Below the pieces are notes generated by a model. That model made no database searches and was not told the DNA's origin. It saw only the letters and a program-made list of their open reading frames with translations. Of a stretch of DNA of 64,000 nucleotides, positions 63,670 to 64,000 are shown piece by piece. The stretch's first letter is position 1, and every line of letters begins with the position of its first letter. The stretch is from Botryosphaeria dothidea (Eukaryota > Ascomycota > Dothideomycetes > Botryosphaeriales > Botryosphaeriaceae): assembly GCA_011503125.2 (NCBI GenBank), contig WWBZ02000001.1:1302001-1366000 (forward strand), given 5' to 3'. A program made the translations under genes and the position numbers.

Positions 63670-64000
63670 TGAGTGAGGATCGGATCGATCTTGATGCCTA
63701 CGGCCGCCGCGATTGCTACTGGCAGGGGCGAAGTAGGGGTCGTGGTACCTTTCCGTACAGCGTCAGGAAGAGATAGAGTGTTGTCCGTCAGAAGGGAACC
63801 ACGGTTGAGCCATTTGGAATGGGGTATGGTAGAGCGTGGGTCTTCCTTGGGCTGAGATGGGTAGGAGAGATCGCGACTGTTTGCTTGGCTGTGCGATGTG
63901 ATGTTTGGTCGGAGATGGAACGGCGCTGAATGTGCGTCAGACGGCATTGGAGGAGGAGGACTGCCTTACGATGAAATGCCCGGGAGAAGAGTGCCCGTGG

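Noticed and set aside
63096..63947. Minus-strand open frame of 283 codons at the right edge
   Set aside because: It reads through the CTT microsatellite as poly-Arg and through A/T runs as poly-Phe; no conserved features.
1..64000. CRISPR arrays, rRNA or clear tRNA genes
   Set aside because: No regularly spaced repeats were seen, and no cloverleaf with a GGTTCRANYCC-type T-loop stood out by eye; a tRNAscan run would be needed to exclude intron-containing tRNAs.

Overview
The window looks like nuclear DNA of a filamentous ascomycete (Pezizomycotina). Genes are compact, with spliceosomal introns of about 45-80 nt carrying GT..AG ends, often GTRAGT donors and CTRAC-like branch points. Several products are fungus-specific: Stc1-domain protein, DUF7514 protein, STE11-type MAPKKK, Gag1-like clamp protein, NIS1 effector, STAND NTPase and HET-like remnants. 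A Dothideomycete fits best, but that placement is an inference.

Layout. 0-9.9 kb is an accessory-looking stretch: an unrecognised small gene, a secreted berberine-bridge-type FAD oxidase (3097-4950), and a NACHT/STAND NTPase gene interrupted by in-frame stops (5609-8494). 10-14 kb holds RAD7 (nucleotide excision repair) and an Stc1-domain gene, both on the minus strand. 15-16.8 kb is an 11-exon zinc alcohol dehydrogenase. 18.4-26.1 kb is a DUF7514 gene divergent from the STE11-type MAPKKK across 2.5 kb of GC-rich non-coding DNA. 26.8-28.2 kb is RFC5. 29.7-37.4 kb carries three minus-strand genes: a membrane-anchored HSL-type hydrolase, an HMG-box transcription factor and a GDSL/SGNH esterase. 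38.5-39.7 kb is a decayed HSL-type hydrolase pseudogene. 40.7-47.2 kb carries ARG8, TSR1 and a Gag1-like gene, all on the plus strand. 48.7-56 kb is again accessory: a NIS1-family effector, a cytochrome P450 and an alpha-1,4-glucan lyase (GH31). 57.5-60.4 kb is a divergent pair of 60S ribosome-biogenesis genes, NIP7 and NOC3, with start codons only 181 nt apart. 60.6-62.3 kb holds fragments resembling a broken HET (heterokaryon incompatibility) gene, and the last 1.7 kb has no convincing gene.

How the genes relate. Three genes serve ribosome biogenesis (TSR1 for 40S; NIP7 and NOC3 for 60S). RFC5 and RAD7 serve DNA replication and repair. STE11 heads a mating/filamentation MAPK cascade. The most distinctive metabolic gene is the predicted alpha-1,4-glucan lyase, whose known family product is 1,5-anhydro-D-fructose. 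The damaged STAND, HET-like and hydrolase genes sit beside intact housekeeping genes, suggesting local birth and death of accessory and self/non-self recognition genes. Exon joins were read by eye; where lengths are stated, every junction keeps the reading frame.
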